Shown in pieces: positions 24,091-33,515 of a DNA stretch of 64,000 bases (the stretch's first letter is position 1; the number at the start of each line of letters is the position of its first letter). This DNA is from Reyranella humidisoli (GTDB lineage Bacteria > Pseudomonadota > Alphaproteobacteria > Reyranellales > Reyranellaceae). The DNA is taken from NCBI RefSeq assembly GCF_019039055.1, contig NZ_JAHOPB010000002.1, forward strand, positions 248,001-312,000, written 5' to 3'. The position numbers and the translations under genes are program-made. The notes below the pieces were generated by a model. It was not told the origin of the DNA. It was given only the letters and a program-made list of their open reading frames with translations, and did not search any database.

Positions 24091-25763
24091 ATATCGAGCC
24101 CCCGCGCCCGTTGCGAGCGGTCGACCGCCAGCTGCGACAGCCACATGCAGATCGCCACGATCAGCACGGCGATCACGCCCAGCGCCGCGCCGGCGCCGCG
24201 TCCCGCCGGTGTCTGCATCAGGACGTAGAGGCCGTAGGCCAGCGGCGCGTCGGAATTGGATTGGACGAGGATCAGCACGGCCGACAATTCGACGGCGGCC
24301 GTGGCGAAGCTGGTGACGAAGCCGGCGAGCAGCCCGCCGGTCATCAGCGGGATCACGACCCGGCGCACCGTGCGCGCCTTGGTGGCGCCGAGATTCTCCG
24401 CGGCTTCCTCGAGCGAGATCGAGATCTGCTGCAGGGCCGCGTAGGCAGCGCGCAGCGCGTAGGGCAGGCGGCGGATGGCGATGGCCAGCACGATCACGAT
24501 CCAGAGAGTCGCCAGTGGCGTGCCGTCGGGCAGGTTGACGCCATAGAAGGCGCGCAGATAGCCGATGCCCAGCACCACGCCGGGCACGGCCAGCGCGGTG
24601 CTGGCGGCCCAGTCGAGCCACTGCCGGCCGGCCAGGCGCGTGCGCAGGACCAGATAGGCGATGGCGCCGCCGATCACCACGTCGATGGTGGCCGCCAGCC
24701 CGGCATAGAGCAGCGTGTTCTTGATGTAGATCGAGCTGTCGCCCAGCACGCGCGTGTAGTGCGCCAGCGTGTAGCCGTCGGGCAGCGGGCTGTAGGACCA
24801 GACCGTGGCGAACGACAGCAGCACCAGTCCGACATGCGGCGCCAGCACGAGGGCCAGGATGAGGATCACGACGCCATAGGCCAGCGCCTGCTCGCGCGGT
24901 CGCAGCTTCCGCCGGGCGAGGCCGCCGCCGCCGCGCTGGGTCGTGGCGTAATCCTTGCCCTTCATGACCAAAGCGGTCGCCCACATGGTCGCCACCGCGA
25001 CGAGGATCAGCACGACGGAGATCACGTAGCCCATCGGATCGTCGATGCCGATCGAGGTGATGCGCAGATAGGCCTGGGGCGCCAGCATCTCCTTCACGTT
25101 GAGGAGCAGCGGCGTCGCCACGTCGTCGAACACCTTCACGAACACCAGGCTGGCGCCCGCGATATAGCCCGGCAGCGCCAGCGGCAGGGCGATGCGCCGG
25201 AACAGGCGCAGCCCGTGCGAGCCCAGGTTCTGCGCAGCCTCTTCCATGCTGCGGTCGATGTTGCGCAGCGCCGCCGACAGGTTGACGAGGATGAACGGGA
25301 AATAGTGGATGGCTTGCAGGAAGATGACGCCGTTGAGGCCTTCCATGAAGCCGATCTTGAAGTCGAACCATTCGTCGAGCAGCAGGTTCACCGAACCGTT
25401 GCGGCCGAACAGGAGCTGCATCGCCACCGCGCCGACGAAGGGCGGCATGATCAGCGGCAGGAAGCCCAGCGTCTGCACCAGCATGGCGCCCCGGAATTCG
25501 AAGCGCGTCGTGAGATAGGCCAACGGCAGCGCCAGCGCCGAGGCCCAGACGACCGTCATCCCGGAAACGTAGACCGAGTTCCAGAACGAGCGGACGAACA
25601 GCTCGGTGCGGGCGAAGTCGAGGAAGTTGACGAGCGTCAGCCCGCCGCCGCCCTTTTCGGTGAAGGCGACATAGACGACGGTCGCCACCGGCACGAGCAG
25701 GAAGACGGCGAGGAAGAGGGCGATGCCGAGCGCGAGGGCGATCTGTCCGGGGGAGCGGCTCAT
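24087..25763 (-). CDS. ABC transporter permease, fused two-domain type
   Basis: Inner-membrane permease of about 558 aa with around twelve helices and two copies of the EAA coupling loop (EEAAQNLGSHGLRLFRRIAL and EEAAENLGATKARTVRRVVI), so one chain replaces the usual pair. This architecture is typical of FbpB/AfuB and PhnU-like systems. The ATG at 25763 is preferred because GGGGAGGAG stands just before it; an ATG at 25775 is also in frame but lies inside the palindrome arm. That palindrome therefore supplies the ribosome site. Confidence 0.9.
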   Translation of the reverse strand: MSRSPGQIALALGIALFLAVFLLVPVATVVYVAFTEKGGGGLTLVNFLDFARTELFVRSFWNSVYVSGMTVVWASALALPLAYLTTRFEFRGAMLVQTLGFLPLIMPPFVGAVAMQLLFGRNGSVNLLLDEWFDFKIGFMEGLNGVIFLQAIHYFPFILVNLSAALRNIDRSMEEAAQNLGSHGLRLFRRIALPLALPGYIAGASLVFVKVFDDVATPLLLNVKEMLAPQAYLRITSIGIDDPMGYVISVVLILVAVATMWATALVMKGKDYATTQRGGGGLARRKLRPREQALAYGVVILILALVLAPHVGLVLLSFATVWSYSPLPDGYTLAHYTRVLGDSSIYIKNTLLYAGLAATIDVVIGGAIAYLVLRTRLAGRQWLDWAASTALAVPGVVLGIGYLRAFYGVNLPDGTPLATLWIVIVLAIAIRRLPYALRAAYAALQQISISLEEAAENLGATKARTVRRVVIPLMTGGLLAGFVTSFATAAVELSAVLILVQSNSDAPLAYGLYVLMQTPAGRGAGAALGVIAVLIVAICMWLSQLAVDRSQRARGLDI

Positions 25764-25766
25764 ACT

Positions 25767-25891
25767 CCTCCCCATTCAAATGGGGAGGTGCCCCTGTAGT
25801 CAGGGGGGGAGGGGTCAGAAACCTTGACCCCGAACGCGATGAACCCTCCGCCCGCGTGAGACGCGGGCACCTCCCCATTTGAATGGGGAGG
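25767..25891. repeat. Nested intergenic palindrome, family C
   Basis: Two 27-bp arms (25767-25793 and 25865-25891) are perfect inverted copies, and each arm contains its own 22-bp palindrome built on CCTCCCCATT. The 125-bp element fills most of the gap between the binding-protein and permease genes of the importer. On the minus strand its left edge gives the GGGGAGGAG ribosome site of the permease. Confidence 0.9.
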
Positions 25892-25911
25892 CAAGTGACG
25901 AGGCTCCCGCA

Positions 25912-27237
25912 CTAGCGCGCCAGCTTCAGTGCCTCATCGGCCTTGGCTTTCGCCGCCGCATACTTCTCCTTGGCGAAGGCGGCCCACTGCTGCTCCAGCT
26001 CGGCCTGGCGGGAGGATTTTTCCTTCGCCCCGGTGAATGCAGCCTTGATCTCGGGCGATGCGGCTTGCGCCTCGGTGATCGGCATGGCGGCGATCAGGTC
26101 GCGTGCTTCCTTGGCCAGCGCGCGGGCCTGGGCGTTGTCCTTCTTCTTCAGCGCCGCATCCACTTCGTGCAGTGTCTTCGTCACGGCTTTCAGCGGCTCG
26201 AGCTGGAAGGTGATGAGCTGGTCGAACAGCGTGTCGACGGCGGCGGTGCGACCTTCGGAGAGCCCGGCGTTGAAGGTCAGGAGACCCTGGAGGTTCTTGT
26301 CCTTGAACGGGTTGGGATAGTCGGCCGGCGCCTTGGCGTAGGTCTCCGGGCGTACCGGGAGACGGCGGATGGTCGGTTCCAGCAGCACTTCCTGGCCGGT
26401 GGGCGAGAGCAGGAACTCGATGAAGGCCTCGGCGCCGGCCTTGTTCGGCGCATTGGCGACGATGCCGACATTGGCCGGCACCAGGGTCGTCACCGACGGA
26501 TAGACGAACTTCACCGGGAAGCCCGCGCCCTGCGAGGAGAAGGCGAAGAAGTCGATCACGATGCCGTAGCCGACCTGACCCGAGTTCACCGCTTCCGGCA
26601 CACCGAACGAGCGGTCGGTCACGGTGCGCAGGTTGCCGGCGATCTCCTTGGTTGTGCGCCAGCCCTTGTCCCAGCCTTCGCCCTGCAGGATCGTCTCGAT
26701 CGTGAGATGGGTCGTGCCGGAGCGCGACGGCGCAGAGATCGACACATGGTCGAAGTAGGGTGCCTGCGCGAGGTCCTGCCACTCCTTCGGCGTCGGCAGC
26801 TTGTTGGCCTTCACGTAGCGCTCGTTCCACATGATGCCGTAGCCCGAGGCGGCGAAGCCGGAATAGAAGCCGTCCTTGTCGTTCACCGGGTAGGAGCCGA
26901 CCTTCTCGGCGATGCCGGTGGCCTTGGGCTTGTAGGCGCTGAGCAGCTTCTTGCCCTTCAGCACCTCGAAGGCGTCGGGCGCCGATGCCCAGAACAGGTC
27001 GACCTGGTTGTTGCCCTTGGTCTCCTCGATGAACTTCACACCGGCATTGGTGTTGCGGTTCTGCACTTCGAGCGTGGCGCCGGGCACGGCCTTCTCGAAG
27101 GCCTTCTTGATCGGGTCGGTGACGTCCTTGGAGAAGGAGGTGACCACCGTCACCTTGCCGGTCTGCGCGAAGCCGGCGCCGGAAGCGAGCACGAGACCCA
27201 GGGCCGAGCCGAGGGCAAGGGCAGAGCGGCGGAACAT
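25912..27237 (-). CDS. ABC transporter periplasmic substrate-binding protein
   Basis: Type 2 periplasmic binding protein of 441 aa with a signal peptide (hydrophobic residues 7-22, likely cut after GAGFAQ). KVTVVTSFSKDVTDPIKKAF and VDLFWASAPDAFEVLK resemble the Fe(3+)/aminoethylphosphonate and PgtC phosphoglycerate groups. The last 110 residues are Lys/Ala-rich helices, longer than in FbpA and closer to PgtC in layout. No Tyr pair typical of ferric binding was confirmed, so the substrate is open. CAGGAGAG precedes the ATG; the helicase gene ends 26 bases upstream. Confidence 0.9.
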   Translation of the reverse strand: MFRRSALALGSALGLVLASGAGFAQTGKVTVVTSFSKDVTDPIKKAFEKAVPGATLEVQNRNTNAGVKFIEETKGNNQVDLFWASAPDAFEVLKGKKLLSAYKPKATGIAEKVGSYPVNDKDGFYSGFAASGYGIMWNERYVKANKLPTPKEWQDLAQAPYFDHVSISAPSRSGTTHLTIETILQGEGWDKGWRTTKEIAGNLRTVTDRSFGVPEAVNSGQVGYGIVIDFFAFSSQGAGFPVKFVYPSVTTLVPANVGIVANAPNKAGAEAFIEFLLSPTGQEVLLEPTIRRLPVRPETYAKAPADYPNPFKDKNLQGLLTFNAGLSEGRTAAVDTLFDQLITFQLEPLKAVTKTLHEVDAALKKKDNAQARALAKEARDLIAAMPITEAQAASPEIKAAFTGAKEKSSRQAELEQQWAAFAKEKYAAAKAKADEALKLAR

Positions 27238-27263
27238 GGCGTTTTCTCTCCTGTAGCTTCTGA

Positions 27264-29555
27264 TCAGGCTGCTTCGATGAAGCTGTCGAGTACCTTCTTG
27301 GAGCCGGCTTTCTCGAACTCGATGTCCAGTTTGTTGCCGTCCACGGCGACGATGCGACCGTAACCGAATTTCTGGTGAAATACGCGCTGGCCGACGCTGA
27401 GGTCGACCCTGTCACCGTCGGTCGCACGGCGATCGTCGGCGGTCTCGTCGCGATAGCGGCCGCGCCTGCCCGTGACGCCGAGGCTTTCGTATTCGAAGCC
27501 ACTGGCATGGTCACGCATACCGCCATGATGGCCTGCGGAATAGGTCGCATAGAGGCCGGCATCGCTGCTCTCGGCGAGCTGGCCCGGCGGCAGTTCGCGC
27601 AGGAAACGCGACGGGATGGCGGCCTGCCACTGGTTGAAGACGCGGCGATTGGCGGCGAAGGATACGTAGGCTCGCTTGCGCGCGCGCGTCAGGCCGACAT
27701 AGGCCAGCCGCCGCTCCTCCTCGAGGCCGGCCGCGCCCTTGTCGTCGAGCGCGCGCTGATTGGGAAACAGGCCCTCCTCCCAGCCCGGCAGGAACACCGT
27801 GTCGAACTCCAGCCCCTTGGCGGCGTGCAGGGTCATCACGCTCACCATGTCGGTGTCGTCACGCGATGCCATGTCGGTGAGCAGCGCGACGTGCTCCATG
27901 AACGCCGGCAGCGAATCGAATTCCTGCAGCGCGTTGACGAGTTCCTTCAAGTTTTCGAGTCGACCCTCCGCTTCCGGGGAGCGGTCGATGCGCAGCATGT
28001 CGGTATAGCCCGACTCGTCGAGCATGGTTTCGACCACCTCGACGTGGCTCATGCCGTCGAGCATCGCGCGCCAGCGTTCGAAGTTGCGGATCAGGTCGCC
28101 CAGCGACTTGCGCGGGCGGGCCTTCAGCTCGTCGGTCTCGAGCGCCCGCCGCGTCGCCTCGAACAGCGAGATCTTCTGCGTGCGCTGGATCAGCCGCAGG
28201 GTGCGCAGCGCCGATTCACCCAGGCCCCGGCGCGGCGTGTTGTAGATGCGCTCGAAGGCGAGGTCGTCGTCGTGCTGGATGGTGACGCGGCAATAGGCCA
28301 GCGCGTCGCGGATCTCCTGGCGCTCGTAGAAGCGCGGGCCGCCGATCACGCGATAGGGCAGACCCATCGTGATGAAGCGTTCCTCGAACTCGCGGGTCTG
28401 GAAGCCGGCGCGGACGAGAATGGCGATCTGCGCGAGCTTGTGCTTGTCGCGCTGCAGCGCCTCGATCTCCTCGCCGATGGTGCGGGCTTCCTCGTCGCCG
28501 TCCCAGACGCCGCGCAGCGAGATGCGCTCGCCTTCCTTGGCGTCGGTCCACAGGGTCTTTCCGAGCCGGCCCTCATTGTGCGAGATGAGGTGCGAGGCGG
28601 CGGCCAGAATGTGCGGCGTCGAACGGTAATTGCGCTCGAGCCGGACGATCGTGGCGCCGGGGAAGTCCTTCTCGAAGCGCAAGATGTTGCCGACCTCGGC
28701 GCCGCGCCATCCGTAGATCGACTGGTCGTCATCGCCGACGCAGCAGACGTTCTGAGTCCCTTGGGCCAGCAGGCGCAGCCAGAGATACTGCGCCACGTTG
28801 GTATCCTGATACTCGTCGACCAGGATGTGGCGGAAGCGCCGATGATAGATCTCCAGGATATCCGGATGCTTCTGCCACAGGGTGACGCAATGCATCACCA
28901 GGTCGCCGAAATCGACGGCGTTCACCTCGGCGAGACGCTCCTGGTACTGGCGGTAAATGTCGGCCGCGCGGCCGTTGGCGAACTCGCCGGCATCGTCGCC
29001 CGAGACTTTTTCCGGCGGCAGGGCGCGGTCCTTCCAGCGCTGGATGATCCCGGACAGGATGCGCGCCGGCCATTTCTTGTCGTCGATCCCCTCTGCCTGC
29101 AGGAGCTGCTTGATCAGCCGCGTCTGGTCATCGGTGTCGAGGATCGTGAAGTTGCTCTTGAGGCCGATCAATTCTGCGTGGCGGCGCAGGACCCGCACGC
29201 CGATGGCGTGGAAGGTGCCCAGCCACATGCCGTCGGCCGCGCCGCCGATCAGGCTCGCAACGCGATCCAGCATCTCGCGCGCGGCCTTGTTGGTGAAGGT
29301 CACGGCCAGGATTTGCGATGTGCGCGTCTGGCCGGTCAGCAGCAGATGGGCGATCCGGGTCGTCAGAACGCGGGTCTTGCCGGTACCGGCGCCGGCCAGA
29401 ACCAGCAACGGTCCCCCAGCATGGGTGACGGCCTGGCGCTGCTCGTCGTTTAGGCCTTCGAGATGGGCGGTGGGCGCGACGGCGCGCCTCGCCGGAACCG
29501 GGTCGGCCGGAGCGGGGTCGTCGGTGATTTCGAACGGATCGGCGGGGGGCGCCAT
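27264..29555 (-). CDS. UvrD/PcrA-type SF1 DNA helicase
   Basis: ATP-dependent 3'-5' helicase for nucleotide excision repair and removing RecA from DNA. The 763 aa have motif I LAGAGTGKTRVL, the Ia region VTFTNKAAREM, motif II VDEYQDTN, motif III GDDDQSIYGWRGA, motif IV ERNYRST and motif VI YVGLTRARKRAYV, with a C-terminal Tudor-like tail (VFHQKFGYGRIVAVDGNKLD). That tail supports PcrA/UvrD over Rep. It is the first gene of the minus-strand group running to prmA. No LexA box was found upstream. Confidence 0.94.
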   Translation of the reverse strand: MAPPADPFEITDDPAPADPVPARRAVAPTAHLEGLNDEQRQAVTHAGGPLLVLAGAGTGKTRVLTTRIAHLLLTGQTRTSQILAVTFTNKAAREMLDRVASLIGGAADGMWLGTFHAIGVRVLRRHAELIGLKSNFTILDTDDQTRLIKQLLQAEGIDDKKWPARILSGIIQRWKDRALPPEKVSGDDAGEFANGRAADIYRQYQERLAEVNAVDFGDLVMHCVTLWQKHPDILEIYHRRFRHILVDEYQDTNVAQYLWLRLLAQGTQNVCCVGDDDQSIYGWRGAEVGNILRFEKDFPGATIVRLERNYRSTPHILAAASHLISHNEGRLGKTLWTDAKEGERISLRGVWDGDEEARTIGEEIEALQRDKHKLAQIAILVRAGFQTREFEERFITMGLPYRVIGGPRFYERQEIRDALAYCRVTIQHDDDLAFERIYNTPRRGLGESALRTLRLIQRTQKISLFEATRRALETDELKARPRKSLGDLIRNFERWRAMLDGMSHVEVVETMLDESGYTDMLRIDRSPEAEGRLENLKELVNALQEFDSLPAFMEHVALLTDMASRDDTDMVSVMTLHAAKGLEFDTVFLPGWEEGLFPNQRALDDKGAAGLEEERRLAYVGLTRARKRAYVSFAANRRVFNQWQAAIPSRFLRELPPGQLAESSDAGLYATYSAGHHGGMRDHASGFEYESLGVTGRRGRYRDETADDRRATDGDRVDLSVGQRVFHQKFGYGRIVAVDGNKLDIEFEKAGSKKVLDSFIEAA

Positions 29556-29635
29556 GTACCGTCATATAGCAATCGAGACGGCGGACGCCTATCTTTGAGA
29601 CTGTGGACGCGCGTGGTGCGCGGGGAGGAGCGCGG

Positions 29636-30655
29636 ATGGCCCGAGGGTTGAACGGTTCCGCAAACGGCGCGGGCCATTGGCCGCCGCCCGGCGAAGAGGG
29701 CGTGGTCGCCCGCACCCCCGGTGGTGGCTCCAACCTGCCACCCCTGGTTTCTGCCGCGTTGCCCGCGGTGGTCGGCGTAAAGACCACCATTCCCGAAAGC
29801 CGTCGCTCCGCCAAGACTTTGGGCACGGAGCGTGAAGGTCATGGGATTCTCGTCGACGACGAGGGCCTGATCCTCACGATCGGCTATCTGATCATGGAAG
29901 CCGACACCGTCACGGTCACCGACATAGAGGGCAACGAGCTGAGTGCCCGCATCGTGGGCTACGACTACGAGAGCGGCTTCGGCCTTGTGCGCACCGAGGA
30001 GCCGATGCGCCTGAAACCGATGCGCTTCGGCGATTCCGACTCCCTGACTTTGCGCGCGGAAGCCTTCGTCGCGGGCCTCGGCGGAGAGAAGGCGGCGCTC
30101 AAGGTCAAGGTGGCCGGACGGCGCGAGTTTGCCGGATACTGGGAGTACCTGCTCGACAGCGCCATCTTCACCGTGCCGGCCTATCCGCTGTGGGGCGGTT
30201 CGGCGCTGATCAGCCAGCAGGGCGAACTGCTGGGCGTCGGCTCGCTGCTGGTCCAGGAGGCTCTTGGTCCGGGATCGCCCGCCTTTCCCGGCAACATGTA
30301 CGTGCCGATCAACCGGCTGAAGCCGATCTTCGGCGAACTCGTCGCCCAAGGACGCCTTTCGACGCCGCCACGCCCCTGGCTCGGGATCTACACCGTGGAA
30401 CACATGGGCCAACTCGTGGTCGGCGGCATCTCCGAAGGCGGGCCCGCCGACCGGGCGGGGCTCCAGCGCGGCGACATCCTGCACGCGCTGGACGGCGAGG
30501 TGCTCGATGACGTGGCCGACTTCTATCGCAAGCTCTGGGCGATCGGGCCGGCCGGCTCGGTGGTGAAGCTCAAGATGGAACGCGACAGCGACACTTTCGA
30601 TGTGACGGTCCGGACGGGCGACCGTGGCGGCTATCACAAGTACGGCACCGACTGA
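29636..30655 (+). CDS. HtrA/Deg-like pseudoprotease with PDZ domain
   Basis: About 339 aa with the trypsin-like fold of the HtrA/DegP family (residues about 45-220) and one PDZ domain (about 240-330, with GGPADRAGLQRGDILHALDG). All three catalytic positions are changed: the His of the TNNHV motif is Tyr84 (TIGYLI), the Asp is Gly114 (YESGFGLV) and the Ser of GNSGG is Trp186 (PLWGGSAL). It should therefore not cleave peptides but may still bind them. No signal peptide is seen. The ATG at 29636 follows GGGGAGGAG; a GTG at 29603 is less likely. Confidence 0.85.
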   Translation: MARGLNGSANGAGHWPPPGEEGVVARTPGGGSNLPPLVSAALPAVVGVKTTIPESRRSAKTLGTEREGHGILVDDEGLILTIGYLIMEADTVTVTDIEGNELSARIVGYDYESGFGLVRTEEPMRLKPMRFGDSDSLTLRAEAFVAGLGGEKAALKVKVAGRREFAGYWEYLLDSAIFTVPAYPLWGGSALISQQGELLGVGSLLVQEALGPGSPAFPGNMYVPINRLKPIFGELVAQGRLSTPPRPWLGIYTVEHMGQLVVGGISEGGPADRAGLQRGDILHALDGEVLDDVADFYRKLWAIGPAGSVVKLKMERDSDTFDVTVRTGDRGGYHKYGTD

Positions 30656-30734
30656 CCGCCCTGTGCATAGCCTCGCTTTGACTTCGCGGCCGGCCGCTGC
30701 ATAGGGTCACGTCAAACAGAACGGGGGAGTATCG

Positions 30735-31691
30735 ATGGCCAAGGCGTTCGCCTCACAGGCGGATATGGCGGACAAGAAGATCACCTTCAGCCGTCTTTCC
30801 GAACATGCATACGCCTTCACGGCGGAGGGCGATCCCAACACGGGCATCGTGGTCGGCGACGACGCGGTGATGGTGATCGACGCCCAGGCGACGCCGAAGA
30901 TGGCGGAGCAGGTTATCGAGCGCATCCGCACCGTTACCGACAAGCCCATCAAGTACGTGGTGCTCACGCACTATCACGCCGTGCGCGTGCTGGGTGCCAG
31001 CGGCTACAGTCCCGAGCACATCATTTGCAGCGAGGCCACGCGCGACATGATCGTCGAGCGTGGCGCACAGGACTACAAGTCAGAGCTGCAGCGCTTTCCG
31101 CGCCTGTTCCAGGCGGCCGAGACGATCCCGGGCCTGACCTGGCCCACCATCACCTTCAGCGACCGCATGACCCTGTGGCTGGGCAAGCTGCAGGTCGACA
31201 TCATCCATGCCGGCCGCGGCCATACAAAGGGCGATACGATCGTCTGGCTGCCCGAGGAGCGCACGCTGTTCAGCGGCGATCTCGTCGAGTACGGCGCCAC
31301 CCCCTATTGCGGCGACGCCCACTACAAGGACTGGCCGGAGACCTTGCAGAAGCTTCGCGACCTCAAGGCCGAGGCGCTGGTGCCCGGGCGAGGCGACGCG
31401 CTGATCGGCGAGGGTCCGGTCGAGGAAGGCATTGCCGGGACGCAGGCTTTTCTGAGCGACCTCTACAAGGTGGTGGAGAAGAGCGCCGAGGCCGGCGACT
31501 CTCTGAAGCTGGCCTACGACAAGGCGATGGCGGCCCTGCAGCCGCGCTACGGCAACTGGGTCATCTTCGAACACTGCATGCCGTTCGATGTGTCGCGCGC
31601 CTACGACGAGGCCAAGGGCCTCGACCATCCGCGCATCTGGACCGCCGAACGCGACATCGAAATGTGGGCGGCGCTCGAAAAGGGCGCCTGA
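30735..31691 (+). CDS. MBL-fold metallohydrolase with altered zinc motif
   Basis: A 318-aa metallo-beta-lactamase-fold protein. The usual HxHxDH motif reads H79-Y-H81-A-V83-R84, so the second-metal Asp and His are replaced, while AGRGHTKGDTIVW and LFSGDLVEYG keep the later His and Asp. It may bind one metal. It starts after GGGGGAG and heads a run with an FAD monooxygenase and a DUF2783 protein, which suggests a step in aromatic or phenolic catabolism; the substrate is unknown. Confidence 0.85.
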   Translation: MAKAFASQADMADKKITFSRLSEHAYAFTAEGDPNTGIVVGDDAVMVIDAQATPKMAEQVIERIRTVTDKPIKYVVLTHYHAVRVLGASGYSPEHIICSEATRDMIVERGAQDYKSELQRFPRLFQAAETIPGLTWPTITFSDRMTLWLGKLQVDIIHAGRGHTKGDTIVWLPEERTLFSGDLVEYGATPYCGDAHYKDWPETLQKLRDLKAEALVPGRGDALIGEGPVEEGIAGTQAFLSDLYKVVEKSAEAGDSLKLAYDKAMAALQPRYGNWVIFEHCMPFDVSRAYDEAKGLDHPRIWTAERDIEMWAALEKGA

Positions 31692-31702
31692 TCCGCTTCC
31701 CG

Positions 31703-33289
31703 ATGGGGTCGTACGAATACCGCCACTACCCGTACAGCCGGCCCGCCGAACTCGACGGCGGGTGCGGGCGCCGGCCCGTCGTGATCGTGGGCGCCGGCAT
31801 GGCCGGCCCGACGCTGGCGCTGGCGCTGGCCAAGCGCGGCGTTCCCTCGGTCGTATTGGACGAGGACGACACGGTGAGCCTCGGCAGCCGTTCGATCTGC
31901 CAGGCCAAGCACAGTCTCGAGATCTGGGACCGCTTCGGTGTCGCGTCCCGCATGGTCGAGAAGGGAATCACCTGGGAGCAGGGCGAACTCTATCTTCGCG
32001 ACAAGCCGGTCTTCCGCTTCAACCTGCAGCCCGAGCCGGGCCACAAGTTCCCGGCTTTCGTGAACCTGCAGCAGTATTACGTGGAGGAGTATCTCTACGA
32101 TCGCTGCCTCTCCGAGCCACTGGCCGAGCTGCGCTTGCGCAACAAGGTGGTTGCCGTCACGCCGGGCGACGAGGGCGTCGCGGTCGAGGTGGAGACACCG
32201 GATGGACGTTACACGCTCCAGGCCGAGTGGCTGGTCGCCTGCGATGGCGTACGCAGCACCGTGCGCCATCTCCTGGACCTGCCCTATCCCGGCGAGGTCT
32301 TCCACGACCGGTTCCTGATCGCCGACATCAGGCTCCTGAGCGAACTGCCCAAGGAGCGGCGTTTCTGGTTCTACCCGCCGTTCCATCCCACGAATTCGGT
32401 CCTGCTGCATCGCCAGGCCGACAACGTGCTGCGCGTCGACTTCCAGCTTGGTCCGGACGCCGATCCGGAAGAGGAGAAGAAGCCGGAAAACATCGACCGG
32501 CGCCTGCGCCAGATGTTCGGCCCCGAGGCGCGCTGGGAGCACGAGTGGACCAGCGTCTACACGTTCACCTGCCGCATGATGGAGCGCTTCGTCCACGACA
32601 GGGTGATCTTCGCGGGAGATGCCGCCCACGTCGTGTCTCCCTTCGGCGCGCGCGGCGGCAATGGCGCGATCGCCGATGTCGACAACCTCGCCTGGAAACT
32701 GGCGATGGTGCTCGGCAAGGCCGCGCCGGCGTCGCTGCTCGACAGCTATTGCAGCGAGCGGCGTGCGGCGGCCCGCGAGAACATTCTGAACTCGACCCGC
32801 AGCACGGATTTCATCACACCGAAGTTTCCGGCCTCGAGGGCTTTCCGCGACGCAACCCTGGCCCTCGCCCGCGACTTTCCCTTCGCCCGCGCACTGATCA
32901 ACAGCGGCCGCTTGTCCGTACCCACGAGCCAGGCCGGTTCGCCGCTCGACACGCCGGATGGCGACACGGACTGGGCTCGGGGTCCCGCTCCGGGACAGGC
33001 GATGCTCGATGCACCAATGGGGCGTGACGGCGGACCCTGGCTGATCGACCGGCTGGGACGGGACTTCACCGTGCTCGCCTTCGCCGACCAGGACACGCCC
33101 CTTGCCAACCTGCCGCCCGGTGCGACCGGCGTCTGCATCGTGGGGGACGGGCTCGCCCGACAGCGCTACGATGCCCGGCCCGGCACGACCTACCTGATCC
33201 GGCCCGACCGCTATGTCGCCGCGCGCTGGCGCCGCTTCGACGCGGCCGCCATCGGGGCGGCGATCCGGCGGGCCACCGGGAACGGCTGA
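31703..33289 (+). CDS. FAD-dependent aromatic monooxygenase
   Basis: Group A flavoprotein hydroxylase, 528 aa. It shows the FAD loop VIVGAGMAGPTLALALAKRG, the DG motif VACDGVRSTVRHLL and the GD motif VIFAGDAAHVVSPFGARGGN, then a C-terminal thioredoxin-like extension (from about residue 400) as in MhpA and phenol hydroxylases. The family uses NAD(P)H and oxygen to hydroxylate aromatic rings. The ATG at 31703 is 11 bases after the MBL gene; the frame is open upstream but only as shadow. The small DUF2783 gene follows. Confidence 0.9.
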   Translation: MGSYEYRHYPYSRPAELDGGCGRRPVVIVGAGMAGPTLALALAKRGVPSVVLDEDDTVSLGSRSICQAKHSLEIWDRFGVASRMVEKGITWEQGELYLRDKPVFRFNLQPEPGHKFPAFVNLQQYYVEEYLYDRCLSEPLAELRLRNKVVAVTPGDEGVAVEVETPDGRYTLQAEWLVACDGVRSTVRHLLDLPYPGEVFHDRFLIADIRLLSELPKERRFWFYPPFHPTNSVLLHRQADNVLRVDFQLGPDADPEEEKKPENIDRRLRQMFGPEARWEHEWTSVYTFTCRMMERFVHDRVIFAGDAAHVVSPFGARGGNGAIADVDNLAWKLAMVLGKAAPASLLDSYCSERRAAARENILNSTRSTDFITPKFPASRAFRDATLALARDFPFARALINSGRLSVPTSQAGSPLDTPDGDTDWARGPAPGQAMLDAPMGRDGGPWLIDRLGRDFTVLAFADQDTPLANLPPGATGVCIVGDGLARQRYDARPGTTYLIRPDRYVAARWRRFDAAAIGAAIRRATGNG

Positions 33290-33299
33290 GGAGACGGCG

Positions 33300-33515
33300 A
33301 TGGCCGACACGACGACCGGCGCGTTGCGCCGTACGCTGAATCTTGCGCGACCCGACGACATCTATAATGCGATTGTCGAGGCCCATCGGGACCTGGACGA
33401 TGCGCAGTGCCGTGCCTTCGACGCACGGCTGATCCTTCTGCTGGCGAACCATGTCGGTGACGAGGTGCTTCTCGAAGCGCTCGCCGCGGCTCACGAGACG
33501 ATGGAGGATACATGA
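33300..33515 (+). CDS. DUF2783 small protein
   Basis: A 71-aa protein with [20 protein letters not shown] and [20 protein letters not shown], which matches the DUF2783 family as remembered. Its function is unknown, but members often lie beside FAD monooxygenase and MBL-fold genes as here. The ATG at 33300 has GAGGAGA upstream; longer reading into the monooxygenase gene is not supported. The stop overlaps the next gene as ATGA. Confidence 0.8.
   Translation: MADTTTGALRRTLNLARPDDIYNAIVEAHRDLDDAQCRAFDARLILLLANHVGDEVLLEALAAAHETMEDT

Noticed and set aside
23068..25878. One long frame covering both the ABC ATPase and most of the permease region
   Set aside because: Only the C-terminal 340 residues resemble a protein family; the rest is out of frame with the real permease.
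27375..29453. A 692-codon open frame on the plus strand opposite the helicase gene
   Set aside because: The helicase frame has all SF1 motifs; the plus-strand frame is low-complexity shadow.
29556..29635. Search for a LexA box upstream of the UvrD/PcrA helicase gene
   Set aside because: No GTTC-N7-GTTC or reverse form was found there.
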